A stretch of 64,000 bases of DNA from Bacillota bacterium (GCA_009780065.1 WRAS01000001.1:252140-316139), one strand, 5' to 3'; counted from the first letter of the stretch, positions 40,993-50,641 are shown. A program made the numbers and translations. The notes: a model not told the origin generated them from the sequence alone.

Positions 40993-41919
40993 ATGAAAAT
41001 TTTAAATAAGTTGGTAACAATGGCAATAGTTATTTCCGCCGTTTTTATGCTTGCGTCTTGTGAATTGGATACAGGCAGAGATATACCGAAAACCGAAACG
41101 CATATGGTTCAATGGAACCAAATCAGCGGCACAACATTTATTGTACGCACAGGAAACAATCAAATCGACAGTGGTAGTTACGTGGAGGACGGAACAATCA
41201 TAAATATATCATGTTCCTGTTACGATCTGGATGTGGACGATTACTTGGTTGTTACTGCAAATGGAGCCCAAGTTTCTTTCGGTGAATTCATGGTAAACCA
41301 AGACACAAATTTTGTTGTCAGTACATCAACTAATCTCAAACCATTTGAAATTACAAACACAACTAATATGAGTAACGGCACAGTTAGGATCCAAGATGGC
41401 ACAGCATGGTTTTCCACAGGAATTCCAAATACAGAAATCGCCAATCCAAATTTCGGCAGACAAAGTGGCACCATCCAAATAAACCAAGTAGGTGCTTTGA
41501 TATTACGTTTTGATGTGGTTGCAGATATGAATTATGGGGATTGGATTGTATTCACGGTGAATGTTGGGCATTCGGCTGCGACAGTGGACTCGTGCCATAT
41601 TGGTATCAGACGTGACGAGCAAGGTAATTACTTCATCGGCGGAATTCCAAACTGGCCATCTGTGCACGCTGGCACGAATAACGGAATTCCAAATCTTGCA
41701 ATGGTGAATCAACCAATCACAGATCTAAACGACATACGAATTGTTTTTGATGAAAGCTATCATTCAGCACAATTGGGTGACTTTAATTTTTACCAATCCG
41801 CTGCACCATATGGTCTATCTCGTCTATTGCATGACGGCTCGACAATGATTCGTAACATTTGGCTTATCAGAACAAGTATGGACAGCGAAATCGGTGTAAA
41901 AAATATACGGATGGCTTAA
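40993..41919 (+). CDS. lipoprotein of unknown function
   Basis: 308 residues from ATG 40993 with AGGAGG Shine-Dalgarno. Signal peptide ending in lipobox MLASC (Cys about residue 20) predicts lipidation, for which lgt is encoded in this window. The mature part has beta-rich domains with Asn/Ser/Thr bias and no recognised family. A near-palindrome CCTAAT-A-ATTAGG covers the ribosome-binding site (40967-40979). Single-gene unit. Confidence 0.85.
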   Translation: MKILNKLVTMAIVISAVFMLASCELDTGRDIPKTETHMVQWNQISGTTFIVRTGNNQIDSGSYVEDGTIINISCSCYDLDVDDYLVVTANGAQVSFGEFMVNQDTNFVVSTSTNLKPFEITNTTNMSNGTVRIQDGTAWFSTGIPNTEIANPNFGRQSGTIQINQVGALILRFDVVADMNYGDWIVFTVNVGHSAATVDSCHIGIRRDEQGNYFIGGIPNWPSVHAGTNNGIPNLAMVNQPITDLNDIRIVFDESYHSAQLGDFNFYQSAAPYGLSRLLHDGSTMIRNIWLIRTSMDSEIGVKNIRMA

Positions 41920-41929
41920 ATAAAACTGT

Positions 41930-41957
41930 TTGCTTTAACATTGGATATACGTATACT
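41930..41957 (+). promoter_or_regulatory. promoter abutting the EamA transporter gene
   Basis: TTGCTT (41930-41935), 16-base spacer, TATACT (41952-41957), then eight bases to ATG 41966. Confidence 0.6.
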
Positions 41958-41965
41958 AATTCATC

Positions 41966-42853
41966 ATGCACTATTTTCTTTTGATTCCCATGATAATTGC
42001 ATTCGCCGCAGAAACCATTCTGTGGAAGCGAAACAAATTAAAGCCACTGGACGCCGTGCTGGCAAATGCTTTTTGGCGTTTTGTCGCAATTATAACGGTG
42101 TTTCTTGTTTTACTGATTTTCAGTGATGATCTATTCGTCGACCTAACATGGGAGGCGGTTGGCTGGGCATTTGCAATTCAATTGTTTGGTGCATCCGCAA
42201 TCATGGCATGGTCAATCACATTGAAAAATATGGCGGTATCTTTGGCCCAGCCATTGTCGTTATTTCGTATTATTCCAATGACACTGGTTTCGTTTTTAAT
42301 CTTCGGGGGTGGTCTATCATTTTGGGAAATCGGTCTGGTTGCTGCGATTGCTGTGTTTTGTTTTTCACTTGGATATTTACAGGGCAGACATGAAACAAAA
42401 TCCGTCAAAGACGGTAATTACAAAAAGGGACTATTCTTTTTACTGGTGTGGATATTCTGTTTTACCAGCATAGATCTTATCGTCATGCAAGCGACACGTA
42501 CAGGCGTCAATCCAATAACGTTTTCGGCAATACGTTCTGTTGCATTCCTGATGGCAAGTACAATAATCTTCTTTTCATTCAGAAAGCAAAGAGCCGAGGG
42601 TCTTCGCATATTATTCAAAGACCGCAATATGATTTTCATAGGAATCGCATTCGCTGTCAGCAGTTTATTGTTCATAACAATCCTAACACAAATGGATAAT
42701 GTGGGAATACTGTCGGCATTCGTGGTTGCAAGTGTCCCGCTGGTTGTTTTATACGGTGCAATATTCCTACGTGATAAAATCAAATGGTATAACTATGTTT
42801 TCATTACACTGATAATCGGCTGTGTGGTTGCGTTGACCATAATTACAACCTGA
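41966..42853 (+). CDS. EamA/DMT-type transporter
   Basis: 295 residues, about ten hydrophobic segments in two halves (IPMIIAFAAETILW at the start; SALLFITILTQMDNVGILSAFVV near the end, in outline) as in drug/metabolite transporter permeases. Substrate unknown. ATG 41966 has no Shine-Dalgarno. No partner gene is near. Confidence 0.82.
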   Translation: MHYFLLIPMIIAFAAETILWKRNKLKPLDAVLANAFWRFVAIITVFLVLLIFSDDLFVDLTWEAVGWAFAIQLFGASAIMAWSITLKNMAVSLAQPLSLFRIIPMTLVSFLIFGGGLSFWEIGLVAAIAVFCFSLGYLQGRHETKSVKDGNYKKGLFFLLVWIFCFTSIDLIVMQATRTGVNPITFSAIRSVAFLMASTIIFFSFRKQRAEGLRILFKDRNMIFIGIAFAVSSLLFITILTQMDNVGILSAFVVASVPLVVLYGAIFLRDKIKWYNYVFITLIIGCVVALTIITT

Positions 42854-42877
42854 GTCATAAAACATAGAACTTGTAAA

Positions 42878-42900
42878 ACATAACAAAAGCGTTGTTATGT
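42878..42900. repeat. inverted repeat, copy 1
   Basis: ACATAACAA-N5-TTGTTATGT. The same 9-bp stem occurs at 43583-43605 upstream of the intact gene, with a loop differing by one base. Confidence 0.8.
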
Positions 42901-43031
42901 ATTTTTACATATATTTCCGCTTCTGCTTAATCAACTTTACCAACGAACAAATTGGTTTAGATTATTTTGGCGCAGCACTATTAAAAAATTCAGATGAATT
43001 CAAAATCAACGAAAATTTTCGAACAAGATAA
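42897..43031 (+). pseudogene. 3' remnant of the gene at 43646-44299
   Basis: A 44-codon stretch whose translation matches the C-terminus of the intact membrane protein: YFRFCLINFTNEQI, then KINENFRTR and stop, with scattered substitutions. It is joined directly to a copy of that gene's upstream inverted repeat, as if the middle (about 550 bases) had been deleted from a duplicate. Probably not translated into anything useful. Confidence 0.8.
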
Positions 43032-43060
43032 AAAATGTTATTTGACATTTATGTAGTTGT

Positions 43061-43089
43061 TTGCATTTATGAATACATTGGTGTAACTT
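43061..43089 (+). promoter_or_regulatory. promoter abutting the 151-residue membrane protein
   Basis: TTGCAT (43061-43066), 17-base spacer, TAACTT (43084-43089), then six bases to ATG 43096. Confidence 0.55.
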
Positions 43090-43095
43090 AAGATT

Positions 43096-43551
43096 ATGAG
43101 AAGGAAAATTTTCAAAATACTCGCCATAGTAGTTGCAGTTGCTGGAATTCCTGCAGGGCTATTGTTATCACGCGGTCTCAGAACCCCTTGGAACGGAAAT
43201 AGTGTTGCTGTCACTTCACCAGATGCGATTCATTGGCATGTTGCGATTGGTATATGGATTGCATTTGCACTAACTGGTTTGTTTATATGGTGTTTTGACA
43301 AATCCTTCAAACAGGAAAACTTTCCATTTGCAACAACTGTCATATATATAGGAGGTTTAATATCTGGTTTCTTAATAGGTTTTCGACAAGGGGCGTCAAG
43401 TCCATGGGCACCATCTGGCTATGGTGCACCTCAAGTGGTAATTCCATCAGCAATAGTGTGGACGCTTACGCTTGTTGTGTGCGGGGTGTTTTTTGCACTT
43501 GCTACAATGTTACTAGTGCTAAGAAAGTTTAGCAAAACACAACAAAATTAA
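43096..43551 (+). CDS. hypothetical membrane protein
   Basis: 151 residues with four hydrophobic segments (near 8-24, 50-68, 76-95, 115-138) and short polar loops. No family recognised. First of a cluster of five envelope proteins on the + strand; no Shine-Dalgarno. Confidence 0.65.
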   Translation: MRRKIFKILAIVVAVAGIPAGLLLSRGLRTPWNGNSVAVTSPDAIHWHVAIGIWIAFALTGLFIWCFDKSFKQENFPFATTVIYIGGLISGFLIGFRQGASSPWAPSGYGAPQVVIPSAIVWTLTLVVCGVFFALATMLLVLRKFSKTQQN

Positions 43552-43562
43552 GGAGAAAACTA

Positions 43563-43634
43563 ATGAAAAAAGTTTGCATAATACATAACAAAAACGTTGT
43601 TATGTATTCTTGCATATGTTATATTTTATATTAA
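43563..43634 (+). CDS. possible 23-residue peptide overlapping an inverted repeat
   Basis: ATG 43563 with an AAGGAG Shine-Dalgarno eight bases upstream; 23 codons, ending before the next gene. The inverted repeat ACATAACAA/TTGTTATGT lies inside it. It could be a leader peptide, a fragment of a disrupted gene, or chance. Confidence 0.3.
   Translation: MKKVCIIHNKNVVMYSCICYILY
43583..43605. repeat. inverted repeat, copy 2
   Basis: ACATAACAA-AAACG-TTGTTATGT, 9-bp perfect stem, 40 bases upstream of the intact membrane-protein gene; copy 1 lies at 42878-42900 next to a truncated duplicate of that gene. Confidence 0.8.
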
Positions 43635-43645
43635 AGTTAGGGGAC

Positions 43646-44299
43646 ATGGAACAAAACAAAGAGCAATTAAAAAAACAAAGAATAAGAAATATATTAATTG
43701 CAGTCGGATGTGTACTGTTGGCAACATATTTGTTGTTGTTTGTATTTACAACATGGGTGGTAATTGTACCACGTGGATATGCGGATTCACGTTATGGAAA
43801 CATTCCAATCGTGCGTGTGGATGGAACTGAATGGGTTTATGGATTTACCATAGCTAACCAATTTCCAGAATTAAATGATCCATCTATTTTTAGCCAGCGA
43901 CGGTACTTTATGTTTAACGGTCAACTGCACCACATTCATCTTCCACAAGGAAGTTTCTTTGCGCTGCGATCAGATGAAGGACTTTCTGTAAGGAAAAATG
44001 ATGAAATTCTGGGTAGTTTTATTAATGAAATTGACAGACGGTCTGAGTCTAGCGTAATATCTATTTTCTTTTTGCACAATGATTCTATTTACTACAAGTT
44101 TACAGCACGGAGAACTGCAATTTTTACAAGGGGTATTCTCCATGCAAGGACGACTATAAGTTTCGCTAAGTACAGATACTTCCGATTCTGTTTAATCAAT
44201 TTTACTAATGAACAAATTGATTTAGAGCGTTTTGGTGCGACACTAAACACAGCTTCGTCAGGAAGTTTTAAAATCAACGAAAATTTTCGAACAAGATAA
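43646..44299 (+). CDS. membrane-anchored protein, intact copy of a duplicated gene
   Basis: 217 residues from ATG 43646. N-terminal charged stretch, one membrane segment (about 15-37; ILIAVGCVLLATYLLLF), then an extracytoplasmic domain ending in LINFTNEQIDLERFG. No family recognised. A truncated duplicate is at 42897-43031. The next two genes encode similarly built proteins, so this is an envelope cluster. Confidence 0.7.
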   Translation: MEQNKEQLKKQRIRNILIAVGCVLLATYLLLFVFTTWVVIVPRGYADSRYGNIPIVRVDGTEWVYGFTIANQFPELNDPSIFSQRRYFMFNGQLHHIHLPQGSFFALRSDEGLSVRKNDEILGSFINEIDRRSESSVISIFFLHNDSIYYKFTARRTAIFTRGILHARTTISFAKYRYFRFCLINFTNEQIDLERFGATLNTASSGSFKINENFRTR

Positions 44300-44320
44300 A
44301 TTTACAAAGGAGAAAAATTT

Positions 44321-44836
44321 ATGAAAAAGATATTTATAATTTCATCTATTGGTCTTTTGCTTTTGGGTGTAGTTGGTTACTTTATTTTCGCCCTTGTTGA
44401 TTGGACAAATCGAGCGTCGCCAGATGATTTCGAATTAGTGATTTCGGTGCGAGAAATAACATTACCATACGGTGATAATTTTTATATCGATGTGCGGATA
44501 AAAAATAGAAGTGAGTGGGGAATACGAATTGCACATTTTAGTTCACCCGTTCGCACTTACGATATTGGAGGATGGGGTAATTTTCCAACGGGATATATTT
44601 CAGAAAATCCTACTTTCACGGTTATTCAAGGGAACAGTTATTGGCATAAAGTGCGCACATTCAGGAACGATGATTTTAATTTCGAAGCCATGCAACCTGG
44701 GATTTATGAATTGAGATTTAATACCAATTTCTATATTAATTGGAGACCACGTGGCGTACGCTATCTTTTTACTTGGTGGCGTAACGAGCAACGTATAAAT
44801 ATTCAATCAGATACAATACAGTTAACTGTTTTATAA
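44321..44836 (+). CDS. membrane-anchored beta-sandwich protein (paralogue A)
   Basis: 171 residues with AAAGGAG Shine-Dalgarno. Membrane anchor at residues 4-26, then DDFELVISVREITLPYG and a single beta-sandwich-like domain. Clearly related to the following gene (DDFxLxIS motif, same layout). No family recognised. Confidence 0.7.
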   Translation: MKKIFIISSIGLLLLGVVGYFIFALVDWTNRASPDDFELVISVREITLPYGDNFYIDVRIKNRSEWGIRIAHFSSPVRTYDIGGWGNFPTGYISENPTFTVIQGNSYWHKVRTFRNDDFNFEAMQPGIYELRFNTNFYINWRPRGVRYLFTWWRNEQRINIQSDTIQLTVL

Positions 44837-44860
44837 GGAAACAATAAAGGAGAACTATAA

Positions 44861-45334
44861 ATGAAAAAAAAATTAGTCATTATAATTCCAATAATCGTTG
44901 TTATCGTGGGTGTTGCGATATTATCGTCCATCATGTTCTTGGGCTGGGGTCCCAGTCGCGCCACCGAGGATGATTTTTCCCTGACTATTTCGATAGACCA
45001 AACAACAGTCATGCATGGCGAAACCATTGATGTACAGGTAACGTTAAAAAATCATACTTGGCGGGCACAGAGGATTTCTACTTTTGGGTACTTTATTGGA
45101 CACATACCTCCTGGTACCTTATTTAATATGCCAGCACCTGGTGGACAAACCCCCCCCCCCACCGTGCGACTTGGCAGAGAAAAACAAAGAACTATACCCA
45201 TAAGGATTCCTGACTCGCTTGCATTAGGTGAACATGAGTTATCCTTTAACTATCGCCTTAGTATAAATAGGGGTAGAAACAGTTACAGAGAGTTTGAAAT
45301 TTGGTCAAATATTATTTTTTTGAATATAGTTTAA
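44861..45334 (+). CDS. membrane-anchored beta-sandwich protein (paralogue B) with C11 tract
   Basis: 157 residues with AAAGGAG Shine-Dalgarno. Anchor at residues 4-27, then DDFSLTISIDQTTVMHGE and a beta domain; paralogue of the preceding gene. A C11 run (45150-45160) encodes a Pro stretch and may slip. Directly upstream of the M64 peptidase gene. Confidence 0.7.
   Translation: MKKKLVIIIPIIVVIVGVAILSSIMFLGWGPSRATEDDFSLTISIDQTTVMHGETIDVQVTLKNHTWRAQRISTFGYFIGHIPPGTLFNMPAPGGQTPPPTVRLGREKQRTIPIRIPDSLALGEHELSFNYRLSINRGRNSYREFEIWSNIIFLNIV
45150..45160. repeat. C11 homopolymer inside surface gene
   Basis: Eleven C in frame as Thr-Pro-Pro-Pro. Third long C tract of the window, again in a predicted surface protein. 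Confidence 0.9.
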
Positions 45335-45357
45335 AGTGATAAAAGGAGAAATTTATT

Positions 45358-47739
45358 ATGAAAAACCATTTAAGAAAAATATCAATACTTGCTCTGTTAT
45401 TTATTTTTGCAATAACCCCTTTTGTAATATCACTTAATACATATGATAAGCGAAATGTTTTTGCAGGCACGAGATACATTAACGCAAAATGCAATTGCAT
45501 AGATTGTGAATGTATTGAATGTTTCTGTAAGGATTGTTGTGGTGACAATATTGTCCGCGGTGGACATCATATCAACGATATCCGCAGAAAAGTAGGATAT
45601 AGTTCGGGTGAATTAGTGCGTACACACACTTTGTATGGTTATGTGACAACAAAACCAGTTTGCGATGACTCATATGAAAAGCGGGATATGCCGACTTTAA
45701 ATCAATCAAATTTTAACTCAAGTAATTATGAGATAATAACAGTTCACCAAGGGACAAACACTAACCTCGGCAGAGGTGTTAATAACGGTATTGTTGTTGT
45801 TTTACTTGCAGACGGTTTTATTGCTAACGAGATGGGTATTTTTATAAATCACGCCATATATGCATCAAATTTTCTAATAAGTATGTATCCGTTTAGTTTA
45901 TTTTCGGACTTATTTACAATACATGTAATTTTTTCTAGTTCAAATCAATCAGGTGTAAGTGTACGCCATGGATGGCCTTGGAATAGGCGTGAGGTGGACA
46001 ATGTCTTCGGAAGTTATGAGCCAGAAAGTGGTCGTATTGGCATGCCTCGCTGGGGAAGAAACCGTGCCAGATTTAATGCCAATTATTTCTTTGGTAAAGT
46101 AGATATGATTCAGGTAATTGCAAATTCTAACAGATTCGGCGGGACCGCTTTTATTTGGGATAATGGTTATTATGGATACGAGATACCTTGTCTTATAGGT
46201 CCAGCAGTCTCCGTAGCACTAACAACAGTACATAACCAGTTTGCTGGTGGCTGGGTAAGAACATTTATCCATGAATTCGGGCACTCATTTGGAAATTTGG
46301 CGGACGAGCATAGATATAATAGAGCAGTGTGGGAAACTGCTAATCTAACAACAGAAAGCAATAACACCAGCGTGCGTTGGAGTCATTGGGTTGGACATGG
46401 TGACACAGGTCATGGTGCAATCGGTGTATACAGAAATGATCATGCTCCATCTGGGCATGCAATCCCAATGCGAATGGATAGATGTTTAATGTCACGGGCG
46501 ACCAACACAGCTCGCCCATTCTGCGCAGTCTGTTCCTCTGAACTAGTCCGTCGTATGGCACAGCATCATTCTGGTGAAACTTTTGAACCGCGAATTACTG
46601 CTAACCAGACACATATAACAGTCCAACAAAACCCACGAAACAGAATTCTTCCATATGCATTCAGCGGAAATACAATGGTGCAACACGTAACAATCCCACA
46701 AGGAATAAATTCAATAGGAAGATATGCCTTCTTGGGTGCAACTAATTTGCGAACAATACTAAGTATGTCATTTGTTGCACCGCCAATGATTGACAACACA
46801 ACCTTCGCAGGCTTGGATAGATCGCGTATTACAGTAATAGTTGTTCCAGGATTTATTGGTGCATTTCGCAACGCAGGATGGACAGGTTTCAATATTGTTG
46901 ACCCTCATTTTTTCGCCGGCGGCTCTGGTACACCCTCTGACCCATTTTTAATAAGCAACGCAACACATTTAAATAATATCAGATACGCGGCATCAGCCTA
47001 CTTCCACCTCACCAACAACATCTATCTCACAGGCACTTGGACTCCGATCCAAACATTTGGTGGCACAATCAACGGGAACAACCATGTTATCAGCGGCATG
47101 AATTTCACAATGCCAGGGACACAGTTGGACAGCGCATTACACATCGGAATGATACGAAACTTGACGGGCATGATACGTAACCTAAGGATTGCCAACAGTC
47201 ACGTTGAGTTCGGTCCCAACCACAATGGCAATGGCACACTACGTGCGGGTATCTTGGCGGGATCCATTTGGCGTACAGGTGTCGTGGATAATGTAAGAAT
47301 AGAAAACAGTCATGTGATCACACATCGGCAGCAGTCTGAAATGGGTGGTCTGGCGGGCGAGGTCAATGGAACAGTACGAAATGTAAGGGTAATAAACACA
47401 CAACTAGATGGTAACGGCGACATCGGCGGAGTCGCAGGTGTAGTGCAATCAAACGGCGAAATCAGGGCAAGTTTCGTGGTCAATATAAACGTCTGGTATT
47501 GGCGTGCTGGTGTTAACAGAAGTGTGGGTGGAATTACTGGCGCATTACGCGGTGGGTCTGTGCTAGTCAACCGTGTGGAAGGTTTTCATATAACACTTGC
47601 AAACAATACGTCAGGTTCTTTCTTTGGAAGACTTGTCGGCTGGTGCAATGGTGCGGGTACAATAACGCACTACCAAGAAAACAATGTAACATTCCAACCA
47701 TCCAACACCCAAGTACCTAGACGCATTGGCAATCGGTGA
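45358..47739 (+). CDS. secreted M64-type zinc metallopeptidase with LRR and GLUG-like domains
   Basis: 793 residues with AAAGGAG Shine-Dalgarno. Signal peptide (about 1-32), a Cys-rich knot (CNCIDCECIECFCKDCC, residues ~42-58), then a peptidase domain with the zinc motif HEFGHSFGNLADEH (about 305-318) found in the M64 (IgA peptidase) family. Next a BspA-type leucine-rich unit (ILPYAFSGNTMVQHVTIPQGI in outline, ~430-455) and C-terminal GLUG-like repeats (GGTINGNNHVISGM, GGLAGEVNGTVRNVRV). Probably cleaves host or matrix proteins at the cell surface. Confidence 0.85.
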   Translation: MKNHLRKISILALLFIFAITPFVISLNTYDKRNVFAGTRYINAKCNCIDCECIECFCKDCCGDNIVRGGHHINDIRRKVGYSSGELVRTHTLYGYVTTKPVCDDSYEKRDMPTLNQSNFNSSNYEIITVHQGTNTNLGRGVNNGIVVVLLADGFIANEMGIFINHAIYASNFLISMYPFSLFSDLFTIHVIFSSSNQSGVSVRHGWPWNRREVDNVFGSYEPESGRIGMPRWGRNRARFNANYFFGKVDMIQVIANSNRFGGTAFIWDNGYYGYEIPCLIGPAVSVALTTVHNQFAGGWVRTFIHEFGHSFGNLADEHRYNRAVWETANLTTESNNTSVRWSHWVGHGDTGHGAIGVYRNDHAPSGHAIPMRMDRCLMSRATNTARPFCAVCSSELVRRMAQHHSGETFEPRITANQTHITVQQNPRNRILPYAFSGNTMVQHVTIPQGINSIGRYAFLGATNLRTILSMSFVAPPMIDNTTFAGLDRSRITVIVVPGFIGAFRNAGWTGFNIVDPHFFAGGSGTPSDPFLISNATHLNNIRYAASAYFHLTNNIYLTGTWTPIQTFGGTINGNNHVISGMNFTMPGTQLDSALHIGMIRNLTGMIRNLRIANSHVEFGPNHNGNGTLRAGILAGSIWRTGVVDNVRIENSHVITHRQQSEMGGLAGEVNGTVRNVRVINTQLDGNGDIGGVAGVVQSNGEIRASFVVNINVWYWRAGVNRSVGGITGALRGGSVLVNRVEGFHITLANNTSGSFFGRLVGWCNGAGTITHYQENNVTFQPSNTQVPRRIGNR

Positions 47740-47752
47740 AATAAATTAAAAG

Positions 47753-47781
47753 TTGCAAAGTTTGTCCAAAAAACGTATAAT
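47753..47781 (+). promoter_or_regulatory. promoter of ppc
   Basis: TTGCAA (47753-47758), 17-base spacer, TATAAT (47776-47781); ppc starts 30 bases later with a normal Shine-Dalgarno. Confidence 0.75.
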
Positions 47782-47810
47782 GCCATATTACACGATGGGA
47801 GGATTTTATA

Positions 47811-50588
47811 ATGCTGTACCTGCTGGATAACCTTAAAAACAAAAAGAATACCCAGGCTGAATTGAATGCCGCGACCCAGGCACTGAACAAAGATATTAAT
47901 TTACTTGGACGTATGTTGGGTGACACAATTCTTGGCGTGGATGGAAAAGAGACCCTTGAATTAATTGAAAAACTCCGCGGGCTTTCTATGGGGGGGGACA
48001 GGGACTATACCATGTGGAAAAAATTATTACAGAAACTGTCGGACGAAGAAATGAACAAAGTTGTGCGTGCCGCGGTCTGTTTCTCGATTTTATCTAACAT
48101 AGCCGAGGATCATCACCATAACCTTCGTTGGCGCAAACAAAGAATTGAATTTCCAACACCCGGAGAAGACAGTCTAGAGGCCAGTATTGAATTTGCAAAA
48201 AAGAACGGATACACAAAAAAAGACCTTAAAGACTTTTTTCAAAATGCATATATTGCGCCTGTACTAACCGCCCATCCAACCGAGGTCCAGCGTCGCACAA
48301 TACGCGATATCATAAAGGCAATTACCAAATTACTGGATAACCGTGATTCTGGTGCAAGAACAAAAGAAGAACATGATGAAATTGAAACTGGGTTGCGTGC
48401 AGAGATATTAAAACTGTGGCAAACACGTGTGCTTCGCAGTATCAAGCCATCCGTACTGGACGAGGTCGAGAATGTGCTTTCATTTTTTACTTCCACCTTC
48501 TTGACTGCGGTACCGCAACTATATACCAATGTGGAACGTGCAATTGGGGAAGATAACCTTCCAAACTTTTTACAGGTTGCCAGTTGGATTGGTGGAGACC
48601 GTGATGGACATCCATTTGTAGATGCAAATGTGTTAACCGAAACACTTTCGCGACATGCGGAGAGGGCATTATCATTTTACATTGCCGAAGTGGGACGATT
48701 ATTCAGTGAATTGCCCATTTCTACGTTAAAGAACAAAATGCCTACAGGACTGCAAGAGTTAATTTCGACCTCGCCAGATTGCTGCCCGCATCATGCAGAC
48801 GAACCATATCGCTTGGCACTTTCTGCAATCCAAGCCAGACTGGTTGCAACATACGAACAAATTATCGGAAGAATGCCTCCGGTAATAATTGATTCTTTTG
48901 TGCGTAACTCAACGGCCACTCCATATGACCAACCACAAGATCTGGTTGCCGATTTAATGATTATCGAAGAATCTCTTGAACACCAAGGTCTGAAGCTACT
49001 GGCACAGGAAAAAGTCAAAAAACTAACATACGCTGTACGTGTGTTCGGATGGACATTGGCACCGCTGGACATTCGACAAAATTCGGCAATCCACGGGCGT
49101 ACAGTGGCCGAGTTAATCCAGGTTGCAAACCCAGGTACGGATTACCTTAAACTAGACGAAGCGGGTCGGGTTAAAATACTTTTGGAAACTCTGTCTTCTC
49201 CACGTCCATTGGTTTCTCGCCATGTTGACTATAATGCGGAAACCAAGAAAGAACTGGCAATCTTTGATGCGGCGCGGAATTCTCAATTACGTTATGGAAT
49301 CGGTTGTATTCGCCAGGCAATTATATCCATGACAAATGATTTATCTGATTTGTTGGAACTGGCTGTTTTATTAAAAGAATCTGGAATTTTGCGCGACAAG
49401 GTCGTGGATGTGAATCTTGTACCACTGTTTGAAACCATCGAAGACCTTCACAATGCACCGCGCATTATGGAGGAACTGCTTTCATTACCATTTTACAAAG
49501 AATTACTTGCCAGTCGCGGCAACGTGCAAGAGGTTATGATAGGTTATTCCGATAGTAACAAAGACGGGGGTTTCCTGACATCAAGATGGGAACTGTACCG
49601 CGCTGAGGCTCGACTAGTAAAATTATTTGAAAAGTACGGCGTAAAAATCAGAATATTTCATGGAAGCGGGGGCTCGGTCAGTCGTGGCGGAGGCAAGAGT
49701 TACGACGCAATAATGGCACAACCAAAAGGTGCGGTGCAAGGACACATACGCCTAACCGAACAGGGCGAGGTCATCAACGCCAAATACAGCAACGCAAAGG
49801 TGGGTAAGAGGAATCTAGAGGTCATCGTAGCCGCCACACTCGCAGCCACCGCAAAACCCGCCAGCACAGAACCGTCTGAACAATTTATGAACGCGCTGGG
49901 CGAATTGTCTGATGCTGCATTTGATGCATATCAATCCTTGGTCTATCAAACAAAAGGGTTCGAGGATTATTTCTGGCAATCCACCGTGATATCCGAAATT
50001 GCTTCGTTAAATATTGGTTCACGTCCGGCTAGTCGTAATGCCAGTCGCAGTGTTCGTGACCTGCGCGCCATCCCTTGGGTGTTTTCGTGGGCGCAATGCC
50101 GTGTAATATTGCCAAGTTGGTTTGGATTTGGTACCGCAGTGGAGACTTTTCTGAAAAAACATGGAAAAGAAAAAGGCATAAAATTGTTGCAAGACATGAA
50201 AGGAAATTGGCCTATCTTTTCAACATTATTGTCTAATATGGAAATGGCACTTGCAAAAGCCGATATGACAATTGCCGCGCAATATGCCGAATTGGTTTCG
50301 GATAAACAATTACGTGAATCTGTTTTTGGTCGAATTAAATCGGAATATGAACGTACGTGTACATACCTATTGGCTATTACTGGGCAAAAAACATTATTGG
50401 AAAATAACCCGGTATTAGGTATGGTTATTGCAAACCGTCTGCCACATCTGGATCCATTAAACTATGCCCAGGTTGAACTGTTGCGCCGTTACCGAAAAGG
50501 CGGGGCAGACGAAACCTGCGACCAAATTCGCAAAGGAATCCATACATCAATTAACGCGATTGCATCTGTCATGCGTAACAGCGGGTGA
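47811..50588 (+). CDS. ppc: phosphoenolpyruvate carboxylase
   Basis: 925 residues, the normal length of the bacterial enzyme, with GGGAGG Shine-Dalgarno. Carboxylates PEP to oxaloacetate, refilling the TCA pool. Catalytic His in VLTAHPTEVQRRT (about 149-161), PEP loop GGDRDGHPF (~260), SDSNKDGGF (~582) and GSGGSVSRGGG (~620), and the C-terminal QLRESV region. Contains a G8 run (47990-47997) that is in frame. A promoter is 30 bases upstream. Confidence 0.96.
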   Translation: MLYLLDNLKNKKNTQAELNAATQALNKDINLLGRMLGDTILGVDGKETLELIEKLRGLSMGGDRDYTMWKKLLQKLSDEEMNKVVRAAVCFSILSNIAEDHHHNLRWRKQRIEFPTPGEDSLEASIEFAKKNGYTKKDLKDFFQNAYIAPVLTAHPTEVQRRTIRDIIKAITKLLDNRDSGARTKEEHDEIETGLRAEILKLWQTRVLRSIKPSVLDEVENVLSFFTSTFLTAVPQLYTNVERAIGEDNLPNFLQVASWIGGDRDGHPFVDANVLTETLSRHAERALSFYIAEVGRLFSELPISTLKNKMPTGLQELISTSPDCCPHHADEPYRLALSAIQARLVATYEQIIGRMPPVIIDSFVRNSTATPYDQPQDLVADLMIIEESLEHQGLKLLAQEKVKKLTYAVRVFGWTLAPLDIRQNSAIHGRTVAELIQVANPGTDYLKLDEAGRVKILLETLSSPRPLVSRHVDYNAETKKELAIFDAARNSQLRYGIGCIRQAIISMTNDLSDLLELAVLLKESGILRDKVVDVNLVPLFETIEDLHNAPRIMEELLSLPFYKELLASRGNVQEVMIGYSDSNKDGGFLTSRWELYRAEARLVKLFEKYGVKIRIFHGSGGSVSRGGGKSYDAIMAQPKGAVQGHIRLTEQGEVINAKYSNAKVGKRNLEVIVAATLAATAKPASTEPSEQFMNALGELSDAAFDAYQSLVYQTKGFEDYFWQSTVISEIASLNIGSRPASRNASRSVRDLRAIPWVFSWAQCRVILPSWFGFGTAVETFLKKHGKEKGIKLLQDMKGNWPIFSTLLSNMEMALAKADMTIAAQYAELVSDKQLRESVFGRIKSEYERTCTYLLAITGQKTLLENNPVLGMVIANRLPHLDPLNYAQVELLRRYRKGGADETCDQIRKGIHTSINAIASVMRNSG

Positions 50589-50605
50589 GGTATAAACAAA
50601 AATAT

Positions 50606-50634
50606 TTGTCATTTTTGCAAAAACTGCTTATACT
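50606..50634 (+). promoter_or_regulatory. promoter abutting the InlB-repeat surface protein
   Basis: TTGTCA (50606-50611), 17-base spacer, TATACT (50629-50634), then seven bases to ATG 50642. Confidence 0.7.
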
Positions 50635-50641
50635 TTTAAAT

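Noticed and set aside
47990..47997. G8 run in ppc as a phase-variable site
   Set aside because: Short, in an essential-type metabolic enzyme and in frame; not comparable with the C11-C14 tracts.
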